Assembly: GCA_009775225.1 (NCBI GenBank)
Contig: VSPE01000043.1
Location: forward strand, 1-19,146
Direction of reading: 5' to 3'
Source of the DNA: Muribaculaceae bacterium
Lineage (GTDB): Bacteria; Bacteroidota; Bacteroidia; Bacteroidales; Muribaculaceae
Length of the DNA: 19,146 nt
Position 1 is the first letter of the stretch, and every line of letters starts with the position of its first letter. Under the pieces are notes generated by a model. That model had not been told where the DNA came from. It saw only the letters and a program-made list of their open reading frames with translations, and did no database searches. The position numbers were made by a program, and so were the translations under genes. Below, piece after piece: positions 13,057-19,146 of this stretch.

Positions 13057-15699
13057 ATGCCTAAAGCTCTTACTGCAAAGGAAATACGCCAGTCATTCAA
13101 AAACTTCTTTGAAAGCAAGGCGCACCATATCGTACCCTCGGCACCTATGGTAATAAAAGACGACCCCACGCTGATGTTTACCAACGCGGGCATGAACCAG
13201 TTCAAAGACATCATCCTGGGCACCAAGGCGCCCAAGTACCGCCGCGTGGCCGATTCGCAGAAGTGCCTTCGCGTGAGCGGGAAGCATAACGACCTCGAGG
13301 AAGTGGGTCTCGACACCTACCACCACACCATGTTCGAGATGCTCGGCAACTGGTCGTTCGGCGACTACTTCAAGGCCGAGGCTATCGACATGGCCTGGGA
13401 GTATCTTGTGGACGTGCTCGGCCTCGACCCCGCACGCCTCTACGCCACAGTGTTCGAGGGCGCTGCCGACGAAGGTCTTGAGCGCGACAACGAGGCTGCC
13501 GGCATCTGGGGCAAGCATCTGCCCGCCGACCATATCCTCAACGGCAACAAACACGACAACTTCTGGGAAATGGGCGACACAGGCCCCTGCGGCCCCTGCT
13601 CCGAAATCCACATCGACCTCCGCAGCGACGAGGAGCGTGCCGCCGTGTCGGGCGCATCGCTCGTTAACCACGACCACCCGCAGGTCATCGAAATCTGGAA
13701 CCTTGTGTTCATGCAGTATAACCGCAAGGCCGACGGCTCGCTGGAGGCTCTTCCCGCCAAGGTGATAGACACCGGCATGGGCTTCGAGCGCCTCTGCATG
13801 GCTCTTCAGGGCAAGACTTCGAACTACGATACCGACGTGTTCACGCCTATCATCGGCAAAATAGCCTCGCTCTCGGGCAAGGAGTACGGTAAAGACCACC
13901 ACGTGGACGTGGCCATGCGCGTAATCGCCGACCACGTGCGCACCATTGCCTTCTCTATCGCCGACAATCAGCTACCGTCCAACGCCAAGGCCGGATATGT
14001 GATACGCCGCATCCTGCGCCGCGCCGTGCGCTACGCTTACACTTTCCTGGAGCAGAAGCAGGCGTTTATGTACCGCCTAATCGACACCCTCATCGAAAAC
14101 ATGGGCGAGGCCTACCCTGAGCTGGGCGCCAACCGCGACATCATAATGCGAGTAATCAAGGAAGAGGAAGATGCCTTCCTGCGCACTCTCGAAAACGGTA
14201 TCCGTCTGCTCGACGACGCCGTGAAGGCTGCCAAGGCCGAGGGCAAGAACGAGGTCTCGGGCAAGCAGGCCTTCACGCTCTACGACACCTACGGCTTCCC
14301 TCTCGACCTTACCGAGCTTATCCTCAAGGACTACGGCATGAGCGTAGACCAGAACGAATTCGACGCCGAGATGGCCGCTCAGAAGGCCCGCGCACGCAAT
14401 GCCGCCGCCGTGGAGACTTCCGACTGGGTGATTGTAAAAGAAGGCGAGCAGCAATTCGTAGGATATGACTGCACCGATATCGACGCTTATATCCTGCGCT
14501 ATCGCAAAGTGTCGCAGAAAAACAAGGAATATTACCAGATTATATTCGACCGCACACCGTTCTATGGCGAGATGGGTGGCCAGGTCGGAGACCGCGGCGT
14601 CATGAAATACCTCGACGGCGAGACTATTGACATATTCGACGCAAAACGCGAGAACGGTGTCACCGTACATCTTACCAGGGAACTGCCCGAAGATAACTAC
14701 ATACACCACTCCGCCGCCCGTCTTATAGTAGACAAGGAAGCCCGCCAGGCCACATCGTGCAACCACACCGCCACTCACCTTCTTCACCAGGCCCTGCGCG
14801 AAGTGCTCGGCACCCATGTGGAGCAGCGCGGCTCGTATGTATCGCCCGATGTGCTCCGATTCGACTTCTCACACTTCCAGAAGCTCACCCCCGAAGAAAT
14901 CGCCAAGGTAGAGCGCCTGGCCAACAAGCGCGTGCGCATGGCCATGGCTCTCGACGAGCACCGCAACGTGCCTATCGCCGAAGCCCGCGAAATGGGCGCC
15001 ATGGCTCTCTTCGGCGAGAAATACGGCGACGAGGTTCGCGTAATCCGCTACGGCGACTCCGTTGAGCTGTGCGGCGGCACACACGTAGCCAACACCGGCA
15101 ATATCGGCATCATCAAGATTATCAGCGAGTCGTCGATAGCGGCAGGCATCCGCCGCATCGAGGCTATCACAGGCGCCGCCGTCGAAGAGTCGCTCAGCCG
15201 CGCCGTGGCAACCCTCAAGGAGCTTGGCACAATGCTCAACAACGCACCCGACATCGTGGGCGCCCTCCGCAAGTCTATCGACGAGAACGCCGAGCTGAAG
15301 CACAAGATAGAAGACTTCGTGAACGAGCGCGTGGCTGCTGTCAGCCGCGACCTTGTAGAGAAGGCTTCGTACAACAACCACGGTATTAAGGTGGTGGTTC
15401 TCAAAGGCAAGAACATGCCCGACATGGTGAAGAACATAGCCTTCACCGTGCGTGCGCTCTCTCCCGAGGCCACAGCCTTCATCGGTGCCACCACCGACGC
15501 TTCCGACAAACCTCTGCTCACCCTCATGCTTACCGATGACATCGCCGGCGCCGACCTCAACGCCGGCAAGATTATCCGTGAGGCCGCCAAGAACATCAAG
15601 GGCGGAGGAGGAGGTCAGCCCGGCTTCGCACAGGCCGGCGGCAAGGACGCCGAGGGTATCGAGGCTGCCTTCAACGTATTAGTGGAAGCTCTGCAATGA
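13057..15699 (+). CDS. alaS: Alanyl-tRNA synthetase
   Basis: An 880-residue enzyme of normal length that charges tRNA-Ala with alanine in the cytoplasm. The class II catalytic domain begins with IRQSFKNFFESKAHHIVPSAP and contains LMFTNAGMNQFKD and CLRVSGKHNDLEEVG. The editing domain, which removes wrongly attached Ser or Gly, has its zinc ligands H570 and H574 (CNHTATHLLH) and C672 and H676 (CGGTH). The C-Ala region ends with GGGGGQPGFAQAGGKD, the usual family ending. All expected motifs are intact. It is divergent from the M23 gene, and its TGA overlaps the ATG of a small membrane protein gene (ATGA). Confidence 0.98.
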   Translation: MPKALTAKEIRQSFKNFFESKAHHIVPSAPMVIKDDPTLMFTNAGMNQFKDIILGTKAPKYRRVADSQKCLRVSGKHNDLEEVGLDTYHHTMFEMLGNWSFGDYFKAEAIDMAWEYLVDVLGLDPARLYATVFEGAADEGLERDNEAAGIWGKHLPADHILNGNKHDNFWEMGDTGPCGPCSEIHIDLRSDEERAAVSGASLVNHDHPQVIEIWNLVFMQYNRKADGSLEALPAKVIDTGMGFERLCMALQGKTSNYDTDVFTPIIGKIASLSGKEYGKDHHVDVAMRVIADHVRTIAFSIADNQLPSNAKAGYVIRRILRRAVRYAYTFLEQKQAFMYRLIDTLIENMGEAYPELGANRDIIMRVIKEEEDAFLRTLENGIRLLDDAVKAAKAEGKNEVSGKQAFTLYDTYGFPLDLTELILKDYGMSVDQNEFDAEMAAQKARARNAAAVETSDWVIVKEGEQQFVGYDCTDIDAYILRYRKVSQKNKEYYQIIFDRTPFYGEMGGQVGDRGVMKYLDGETIDIFDAKRENGVTVHLTRELPEDNYIHHSAARLIVDKEARQATSCNHTATHLLHQALREVLGTHVEQRGSYVSPDVLRFDFSHFQKLTPEEIAKVERLANKRVRMAMALDEHRNVPIAEAREMGAMALFGEKYGDEVRVIRYGDSVELCGGTHVANTGNIGIIKIISESSIAAGIRRIEAITGAAVEESLSRAVATLKELGTMLNNAPDIVGALRKSIDENAELKHKIEDFVNERVAAVSRDLVEKASYNNHGIKVVVLKGKNMPDMVKNIAFTVRALSPEATAFIGATTDASDKPLLTLMLTDDIAGADLNAGKIIREAAKNIKGGGGGQPGFAQAGGKDAEGIEAAFNVLVEALQ

Positions 15700-15995
15700 G
15701 TGACAGCGACAAAATAAAGGCTGAGGAGCCAGCGGTTCCCGAGGCCGTTCCCGCAAAACGCCGCGCCGTGGCTGCATGGATAGCCGTGGCGCTGGCGGTA
15801 GCCGCATGGTTCGTGCTTATGTACGGTAGCGGATACGCTGCCATAGCCACAGGCGTAGCCGCTATCGGCGTCTCAATCTGGGGCATAGCCTCCAACTGCG
15901 GCGCACTGCGACGCCTCTCCATTGCCGCCCTCATTGCCGCGGCTGTGCTCACCATAGTGGTGGGAGCGTTTATTCTTATAATTAAGAATTTATAA
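15696..15995 (+). CDS. Small membrane protein overlapping the alaS end
   Basis: A 99-residue protein starting at the ATG that overlaps the alaS stop by four bases, so it is probably translated by coupling. After a charged N-terminus of about 25 residues (DKIKAEEPAVPEAVPAKRR) it has two hydrophobic segments close together (about 26-42 and 47-65), a short basic loop (CGALRRL) and a third helix (about 74-95), ending IIKNL. The basic residues before the first helix suggest a cytoplasmic N-terminus. I do not recognise the family; it could be a DUF4190-like small membrane protein. No signal peptide or lipobox. Frame and coupling are well supported, function unknown. Confidence 0.75.
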   Translation: MSDSDKIKAEEPAVPEAVPAKRRAVAAWIAVALAVAAWFVLMYGSGYAAIATGVAAIGVSIWGIASNCGALRRLSIAALIAAAVLTIVVGAFILIIKNL

Positions 15996-16013
15996 TTAAC
16001 AATTAAAAATTTC

Positions 16014-16053
16014 AGGCACCGTAGACGTGATATATATCACGTCTACGGTGCCT
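16014..16053. terminator. 40-bp perfect palindrome between convergent genes
   Basis: From AGGCACCGTAGACGTGATAT to its exact reverse complement, every base pairs; as RNA it is an 18-bp stem with a 4-base loop. On the minus strand it is followed by GAAATTTTTAATT, so it probably ends the rnz-tadA-lpxB transcript. On the plus strand the tail (GCTATAG) is not T-rich, though the stem alone may slow or block transcription. The other bases of this gap (15996-16111) are AT-rich and show nothing else. Confidence 0.75.
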
Positions 16054-16111
16054 GCTATAGAAGGGTATCACACTTTGCTTAACGCTTTGGGAAAACGTTT
16101 CTGCCACTCTC

Positions 16112-17251
16112 TTAATTCTTAATTTTCAATTCCTCCACGATAGTGGCGGCCGTTTTTCCTGCCGCATCGCCGGTGCCGAGGATGCGGCGCATGCGCGCGT
16201 ATCCGGCGAGCTGGGCCTCGCGCTCGGGCGTGCCGTCGCGCAGGAGCGGTGCCAGGGCGGCGGCCACGAGGTCGGGAGTGCACAGGTGCACCAGCTGCTC
16301 GGGAATAATCTCCTTGCCCGCAATGAGGTTGGGGAGAGCCACATGACTCACGCTGAGCACACGCTTCATAATATCATAGGAAATCTTGGCGCCGTTGGCA
16401 CGGTAGCACACCACCTGAGGCACGCCGCAGAGAGCCGTCTCGAGAGTGGCGGTACCCGAGGTGACCATTGCCGCGCGGCAGTGAGCCAGCACCTCGGGAG
16501 CGTTGTCCGGACGGATTACGGGGATGTTGCCGGCGCCGAAGGCCTTGTACATCTCGTCGGGGATGCCGGGAGCGGCTATTATCACGCCGTGATACTGGGG
16601 GAACTGCTGCAGGGCGAGGTTCATCACAGGCAGATTGTTGCGCAGCTCGCCCTTGCGACTGCCGGGCATAAGCGCCACCAGGGGCCTGTCGCGCAGCCTG
16701 TATTTTTTCAGGAAGTCCTCGCGTGGCGCCACGTCGGCAAGCATGGCATCTACCTCGGCTACCGAGGGATTGCCCACGTAGGTGGCCTGATAGTCGTTGC
16801 GGCGGTAAAACTCAGGCTCGAAGGGCAGTATACAGAACACACGACGTATGTGCCTGCGGATGTCGCGTATGCGCCATTTCTTCCACGCCCAAATCTTGGG
16901 CGAGATATAGTAGTACACGGGTATGCCCTCGGCATGCGCCGTGGCGGCCACCTTGAGGTTGAAAGAGGGATAGTCCACCAGAATGAGGGCGTCGGGCTTT
17001 GCCATACGTACGGCATCCTTGGCTCGGCGCAGGTTAGACGTCACCTTGTCGAGATTTCGCAGCACCTCGCTGAAACCCATATAAGCCATTTCGCGATAGT
17101 GCACAATCGGAGCGGTGCCTGCGGCTGATGCCATTTTATCGCCGCCGAGGAAGGTAATCACAGCCTCGGGGTCGGCAGCGCGGAGGGCGGTGATGAGGTG
17201 AGAGGCATGAAGGTCGCCGGATGCCTCGCCGGCGATGAGGAAATAGTGCAT
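16112..17251 (-). CDS. lpxB: Lipid-A-disaccharide synthase
   Basis: A 379-residue peripheral membrane glycosyltransferase (GT19) that joins UDP-diacylglucosamine to lipid X, releasing UDP and forming the lipid A disaccharide. The N-terminal signature is IAGEASGDLHASHLI (6-20), then YMGFSEVLRNL and ILVDYPSFNLKVA. ISPKIWAWKKWRIRDIRRHI is highly typical, as are LMPGSRKGELRNNLPVM and SGTATLETALCGVPQVVCYR in the nucleotide-binding half. Length and motifs are complete. It starts 6 bases after the tadA stop, so it is the last gene of the rnz-tadA-lpxB operon and ends before the 40-bp palindrome. In many Bacteroidetes lpxB follows surE; here the partner is tadA. Confidence 0.97.
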   Translation of the reverse strand: MHYFLIAGEASGDLHASHLITALRAADPEAVITFLGGDKMASAAGTAPIVHYREMAYMGFSEVLRNLDKVTSNLRRAKDAVRMAKPDALILVDYPSFNLKVAATAHAEGIPVYYYISPKIWAWKKWRIRDIRRHIRRVFCILPFEPEFYRRNDYQATYVGNPSVAEVDAMLADVAPREDFLKKYRLRDRPLVALMPGSRKGELRNNLPVMNLALQQFPQYHGVIIAAPGIPDEMYKAFGAGNIPVIRPDNAPEVLAHCRAAMVTSGTATLETALCGVPQVVCYRANGAKISYDIMKRVLSVSHVALPNLIAGKEIIPEQLVHLCTPDLVAAALAPLLRDGTPEREAQLAGYARMRRILGTGDAAGKTAATIVEELKIKN

Positions 17252-17257
17252 AGATAA

Positions 17258-17731
17258 TTACACGATTTTATACGGTTTTACACGCTTGCGCTGAAAGAAA
17301 TCCTGCATTATGGCGCGGCACTCGCCCTCGCGCACGCCCGTCACGACTTCGGCTTTCGGGTGAAAGGGAGTGGCTCCGGGCCGCAGGATAGTGCTGTAGC
17401 CGCGCTTGGTGTCGGGAGCGCCGATAACGATGCGCCCGAGCTGGCTCCAGCCAATGGCGCCGGCACACATAGGGCACGGCTCCACGGTCACATACAGTGT
17501 GCAGCCCGATAGGTATTTGCCGCCGAGAGCCTGCGCGGCGGCACTCAGGGCGAGCATCTCGGCATGGGCCGTTACATCGCAGAGGCGCTCGGTCTGGTTG
17601 TGGCCGCGGCCGAGCACACGTCCTCCACCCACCACCACGGCCCCAATGGGGATTTCGTCTTCGGCTGCGGCTGCCCGGGCCTCGGCAAGCGCAAGGCCCA
17701 TATAATAGTTGTCGGAGTACAGCTCTGTCAT
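17258..17731 (-). CDS. tadA: tRNA adenosine(34) deaminase
   Basis: A 157-residue enzyme read from the ATG at 17731, which overlaps the rnz stop (ATGA); the longer frame to 17791 would intrude on rnz and lacks conservation. It converts A34 of tRNA-Arg(ACG) to inosine. Zinc and catalytic residues of the cytidine-deaminase fold are present: H56 and E58 in AHAEMLAL, and C86 and C89 in EPCPMC. The start YMGLALAEARAAAAEDEIPIGAVVV is the family's typical beginning. In some Bacteroidetes related proteins act as guanine deaminases or general nucleoside deaminases, but the HAE/PCPMC spacing and length favour TadA. It sits between rnz and lpxB, linking it to tRNA maturation. Confidence 0.92.
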   Translation of the reverse strand: MTELYSDNYYMGLALAEARAAAAEDEIPIGAVVVGGGRVLGRGHNQTERLCDVTAHAEMLALSAAAQALGGKYLSGCTLYVTVEPCPMCAGAIGWSQLGRIVIGAPDTKRGYSTILRPGATPFHPKAEVVTGVREGECRAIMQDFFQRKRVKPYKIV

Positions 17732-18648
17732 ATCAAATCTATCTGAAGGCCCTCGCGTCCGGCTATCACGGTGCCATCGAATTCCTGACACGCCTCGGAC
17801 ACAAGGATGCTCTCATCGGTCACCGTCTTGGAATAATGGCCCAGCACCAGGGTCGATGCGGCTGCAGCCGCAGCAATGCGTGCGGCCTCGCGTGCGGTGG
17901 AATGGCCTCGGGGTGCCGCATACACGGCACGCTCGTCGCCGTATGTAGCCTCATGGTAGAGCACATCCACACCCTTCACGGCCTCGGCCACGCGCAGGTC
18001 GAAAGCCGTGTCGGAGCAGTAGGCGTAGCTAAGCGAGGGTGAGGGGGCCTTGGTAAGACGCTCGTTGGCTATTACACGGCCCTCGGCATCGGTAAAGTCG
18101 GCGCCGTCGCGCAGCGAGTCCATCATATAATGCGGCACCCCGAAGAAGCGGGCGGCATCGGCGTCGATGTGGCGGCGCTTGGGTTTCTCGTCGAAGCGGA
18201 AGCCCACGCACGGCACACGGTGATACAGGCGAAAGGCCGACACGACAAGGTTGGTATCCTCGAAGAGTATGCCGGGGTTGGACGGCTCTATAATGTTGAA
18301 CTTCAGTTCGTAGGGACGCTCCGGACACACAACTGCCATAAGGCGGCTGAGCACCTCGGCGCCACGGGCGAAAGTGTGCACGGTTACACCGCCCTGCATG
18401 TCGTGCAGGGCCATTGTGGAGAGGAGGCCCGGAAGCCCGAGGAAGTGGTCGCCGTGCAGGTGCGATATAAAGATATCGGTAACTTTGGTGAACGGCAGGC
18501 CGAAGCGGCGCATCTGAAGCTGGCAGCCCTCACCGCAGTCTACGAGCATCACACGGTTGCGGTAACGCACCGCCTGAGCGCTTGGGAAGTGCTTCAGCGT
18601 AGGTGTTGCGGAGCCGCAGCCCAATATTGTCATATTGAAATAACTCAT
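17728..18648 (-). CDS. rnz: Ribonuclease Z
   Basis: A 306-residue metallo-beta-lactamase fold endonuclease that trims the 3' trailer of pre-tRNAs, which suits a genome where the tRNAs in this window carry no encoded CCA. The zinc motif is HLHGDH (63-68, with H63, H65, D67 and H68). Other family marks are ILGCGSATPT at the N-terminus, YCSDTAFD, YHEATYGDE, GHSTAREA and LGHYSKT. The start at 18648 gives the usual five residues before the LGCGSA segment; a second ATG five codons later is possible. The predicted -7 box ends only four bases before this ATG, so the mRNA may be almost leaderless. First gene of the rnz-tadA-lpxB operon. Confidence 0.96.
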   Translation of the reverse strand: MSYFNMTILGCGSATPTLKHFPSAQAVRYRNRVMLVDCGEGCQLQMRRFGLPFTKVTDIFISHLHGDHFLGLPGLLSTMALHDMQGGVTVHTFARGAEVLSRLMAVVCPERPYELKFNIIEPSNPGILFEDTNLVVSAFRLYHRVPCVGFRFDEKPKRRHIDADAARFFGVPHYMMDSLRDGADFTDAEGRVIANERLTKAPSPSLSYAYCSDTAFDLRVAEAVKGVDVLYHEATYGDERAVYAAPRGHSTAREAARIAAAAAASTLVLGHYSKTVTDESILVSEACQEFDGTVIAGREGLQIDLI

Positions 18649-18652
18649 AGTG

Positions 18653-18660
18653 CAAAAGTA
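18653..18660 (-). promoter_or_regulatory. -7 promoter element of the rnz operon
   Basis: On the minus strand TACTTTTG, a full TAnnTTTG match, lies directly before the rnz ATG (18648) with four bases between. A TTTG lies 23 bases further upstream, longer than the usual 19-21, so the -33 contact is uncertain. Confidence 0.6.
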
Positions 18661-18824
18661 ATGAAAAAATCGCCACGATATTGCAAAAGAATGGTAAAAA
18701 AGCCCATGTCAGCGCCTTATAATACAACATTTGACCGTAGTTTTACGTATTAAAGATAGCAACAGCAGAAAGAAGTAAGTATTGAATTAGTTTTTTCATA
18801 GGATTAGATTTTTAAGGTTTAGTC

Positions 18825-18862
18825 GCTGCGGAGCAATCGTGAGACTGCTCCGCAGCTTTTTT
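18825..18862 (+). terminator. Strong plus-strand terminator without an obvious gene
   Basis: GCTGCGGAGCA (18825-18835) pairs perfectly with TGCTCCGCAGC (18846-18856) over 11 bp, with a 10-base loop and six T residues (18857-18862). No plus-strand gene ends nearby, so it may end a small RNA or block read-through toward the tRNAs. Confidence 0.85.
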
Positions 18863-18904
18863 ATCGGCCTGCGAAAAAATATTTTCCAAAAAAATACGAT
18901 AAAA

Positions 18905-18936
18905 GTTGCACACTTCGAATATTTGTTGTAAATTTG
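18905..18936 (+). promoter_or_regulatory. Promoter of the tRNA-Asn pair
   Basis: GTTG at 18905-18908, a 20-base spacer and TAAATTTG at 18929-18936 match the Bacteroidetes consensus and lie 34 bases before the first tRNA. Confidence 0.68.
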
Positions 18937-18970
18937 CAGCGCAAAAGCCCGGAGGGGCTTGTATAAAGTT

Positions 18971-19044
18971 GCTTCAATAGCTCAGTCGGTTAGAGCATCT
19001 GACTGTTAATCAGAGGGTCGTTGGTTCGAGTCCATCTTGAAGCG
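18971..19044 (+). tRNA. tRNA-Asn (anticodon GTT), first copy
   Basis: A 74-base cloverleaf: acceptor GCTTCAA/TTGAAGC with discriminator G, D stem GCTC/GAGC, anticodon stem TCTGA/TCAGA with loop CTGTTAA (anticodon GTT at 19005-19007), and TTCGAGT in the T loop. The T stem GTTGG/CCATC has one U-U mismatch at its second pair. CCA is not encoded, so tRNA nucleotidyltransferase must add it. Confidence 0.96.
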
Positions 19045-19071
19045 CTATTTATTATCACATTTCTTGCATCT

Positions 19072-19145
19072 GCTTCAATAGCTCAGTCGGTTAGAGCATC
19101 TGACTGTTAATCAGAGGGTCGTTGGTTCGAGTCCATCTTGAAGCG
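19072..19145 (+). tRNA. tRNA-Asn (anticodon GTT), second copy
   Basis: Identical over all 74 bases to the copy at 18971-19044, including the T-stem mismatch; 27 AT-rich bases separate them. It very probably belongs to the same transcript. The window ends one base after it, so further copies could follow. Confidence 0.96.
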
Positions 19146-19146
19146 C

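Larger units (their letters stand above)
18661..18970. other. Gene-poor intergenic stretch before the tRNAs
   Basis: About 310 bases with no gene I can support. It holds a plus-strand terminator (18825-18862), the tRNA promoter (18905-18936) and a small leader hairpin, AAGCCC/GGGCTT at 18945-18960. On the minus strand a start codon at 18799 opens an 18-residue frame with a signal-peptide look (MKKLIQYLLLSAVAIFNT, stop at 18743), too short to call a gene. Confidence 0.6.

Noticed and set aside
13093..15599. Long minus-strand ORFs within alaS
   Set aside because: Shadows caused by GC-rich codon use; alaS is complete with all motifs on the plus strand.
18971..19145. attL/attR pair of an integrated element
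   Set aside because: The duplicated sequence is a full tRNA with only 27 bases between copies and no integrase nearby; tandem tRNA duplication is simpler.

Overview
The window looks like a chromosomal segment of a fairly GC-rich member of the Bacteroidales (Bacteroidota), of a Muribaculaceae-like type. The clues are repeated Bacteroidetes-type promoters (TTTG or TTG, 19-20 bases, then TAnnTTTG), no clear Shine-Dalgarno sequences, a lipoprotein with acidic residues just after the lipid Cys, a SecG with a long Ala/Pro/Glu tail, a Bacteroidetes-type LptE, and a MerR/M23/alaS neighbourhood that I recall from this phylum. The exact genus is inference.

Bases 1-7500 run on the plus strand. They hold the 3' part of a transglutaminase-like protein, a secreted M48 metalloprotease, then a tight run of lysophospholipid acyltransferase, sigma-54 activator, lptE, a TPR-like protein and secG (envelope biogenesis and secretion), and a U32 peptidase of the tRNA-hydroxylation type. 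Hairpin terminators separate the blocks. Bases 7501-10493 look more accessory: a lipoprotein on the minus strand and a more AT-rich multi-pass membrane protein on the plus strand. The membrane protein has a leader containing its own terminator-like hairpin.

Bases 10460-13056 carry the most interesting structure. A MerR regulator and an M23 peptidase, apparently once adjacent, are separated by an insertion of about 1.1 kb. The insertion holds an IS200-like HUH transposase (RAYT type) and three copies of a palindromic repeat. Two copies are complete at about 211 bp and differ at two bases; one is a half copy. Each complete copy has four small hairpins of the form TATCG-[variable stem]GTC-TCC-GAC[complementary stem] plus two copies of a CCCCATGTT/AACATGGGG palindrome, arranged as two inverted halves. 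The insertion is bounded by a 17-bp direct repeat that includes the first codons of merR, so a decoy merR start codon remains 11 bases after the M23 stop. This has the form of a Bacteroidota REP/RAYT system.

Bases 13057-19146 are mostly housekeeping: alaS with a small overlapping membrane protein gene, a 40-bp perfect palindrome between convergent genes, and a minus-strand operon rnz-tadA-lpxB (tRNA 3' processing, wobble inosine, lipid A). After a gene-poor stretch with an orphan terminator come a tRNA promoter and two identical tRNA-Asn(GTT) genes. No CRISPR array, rRNA, TnpB or phage genes were seen.
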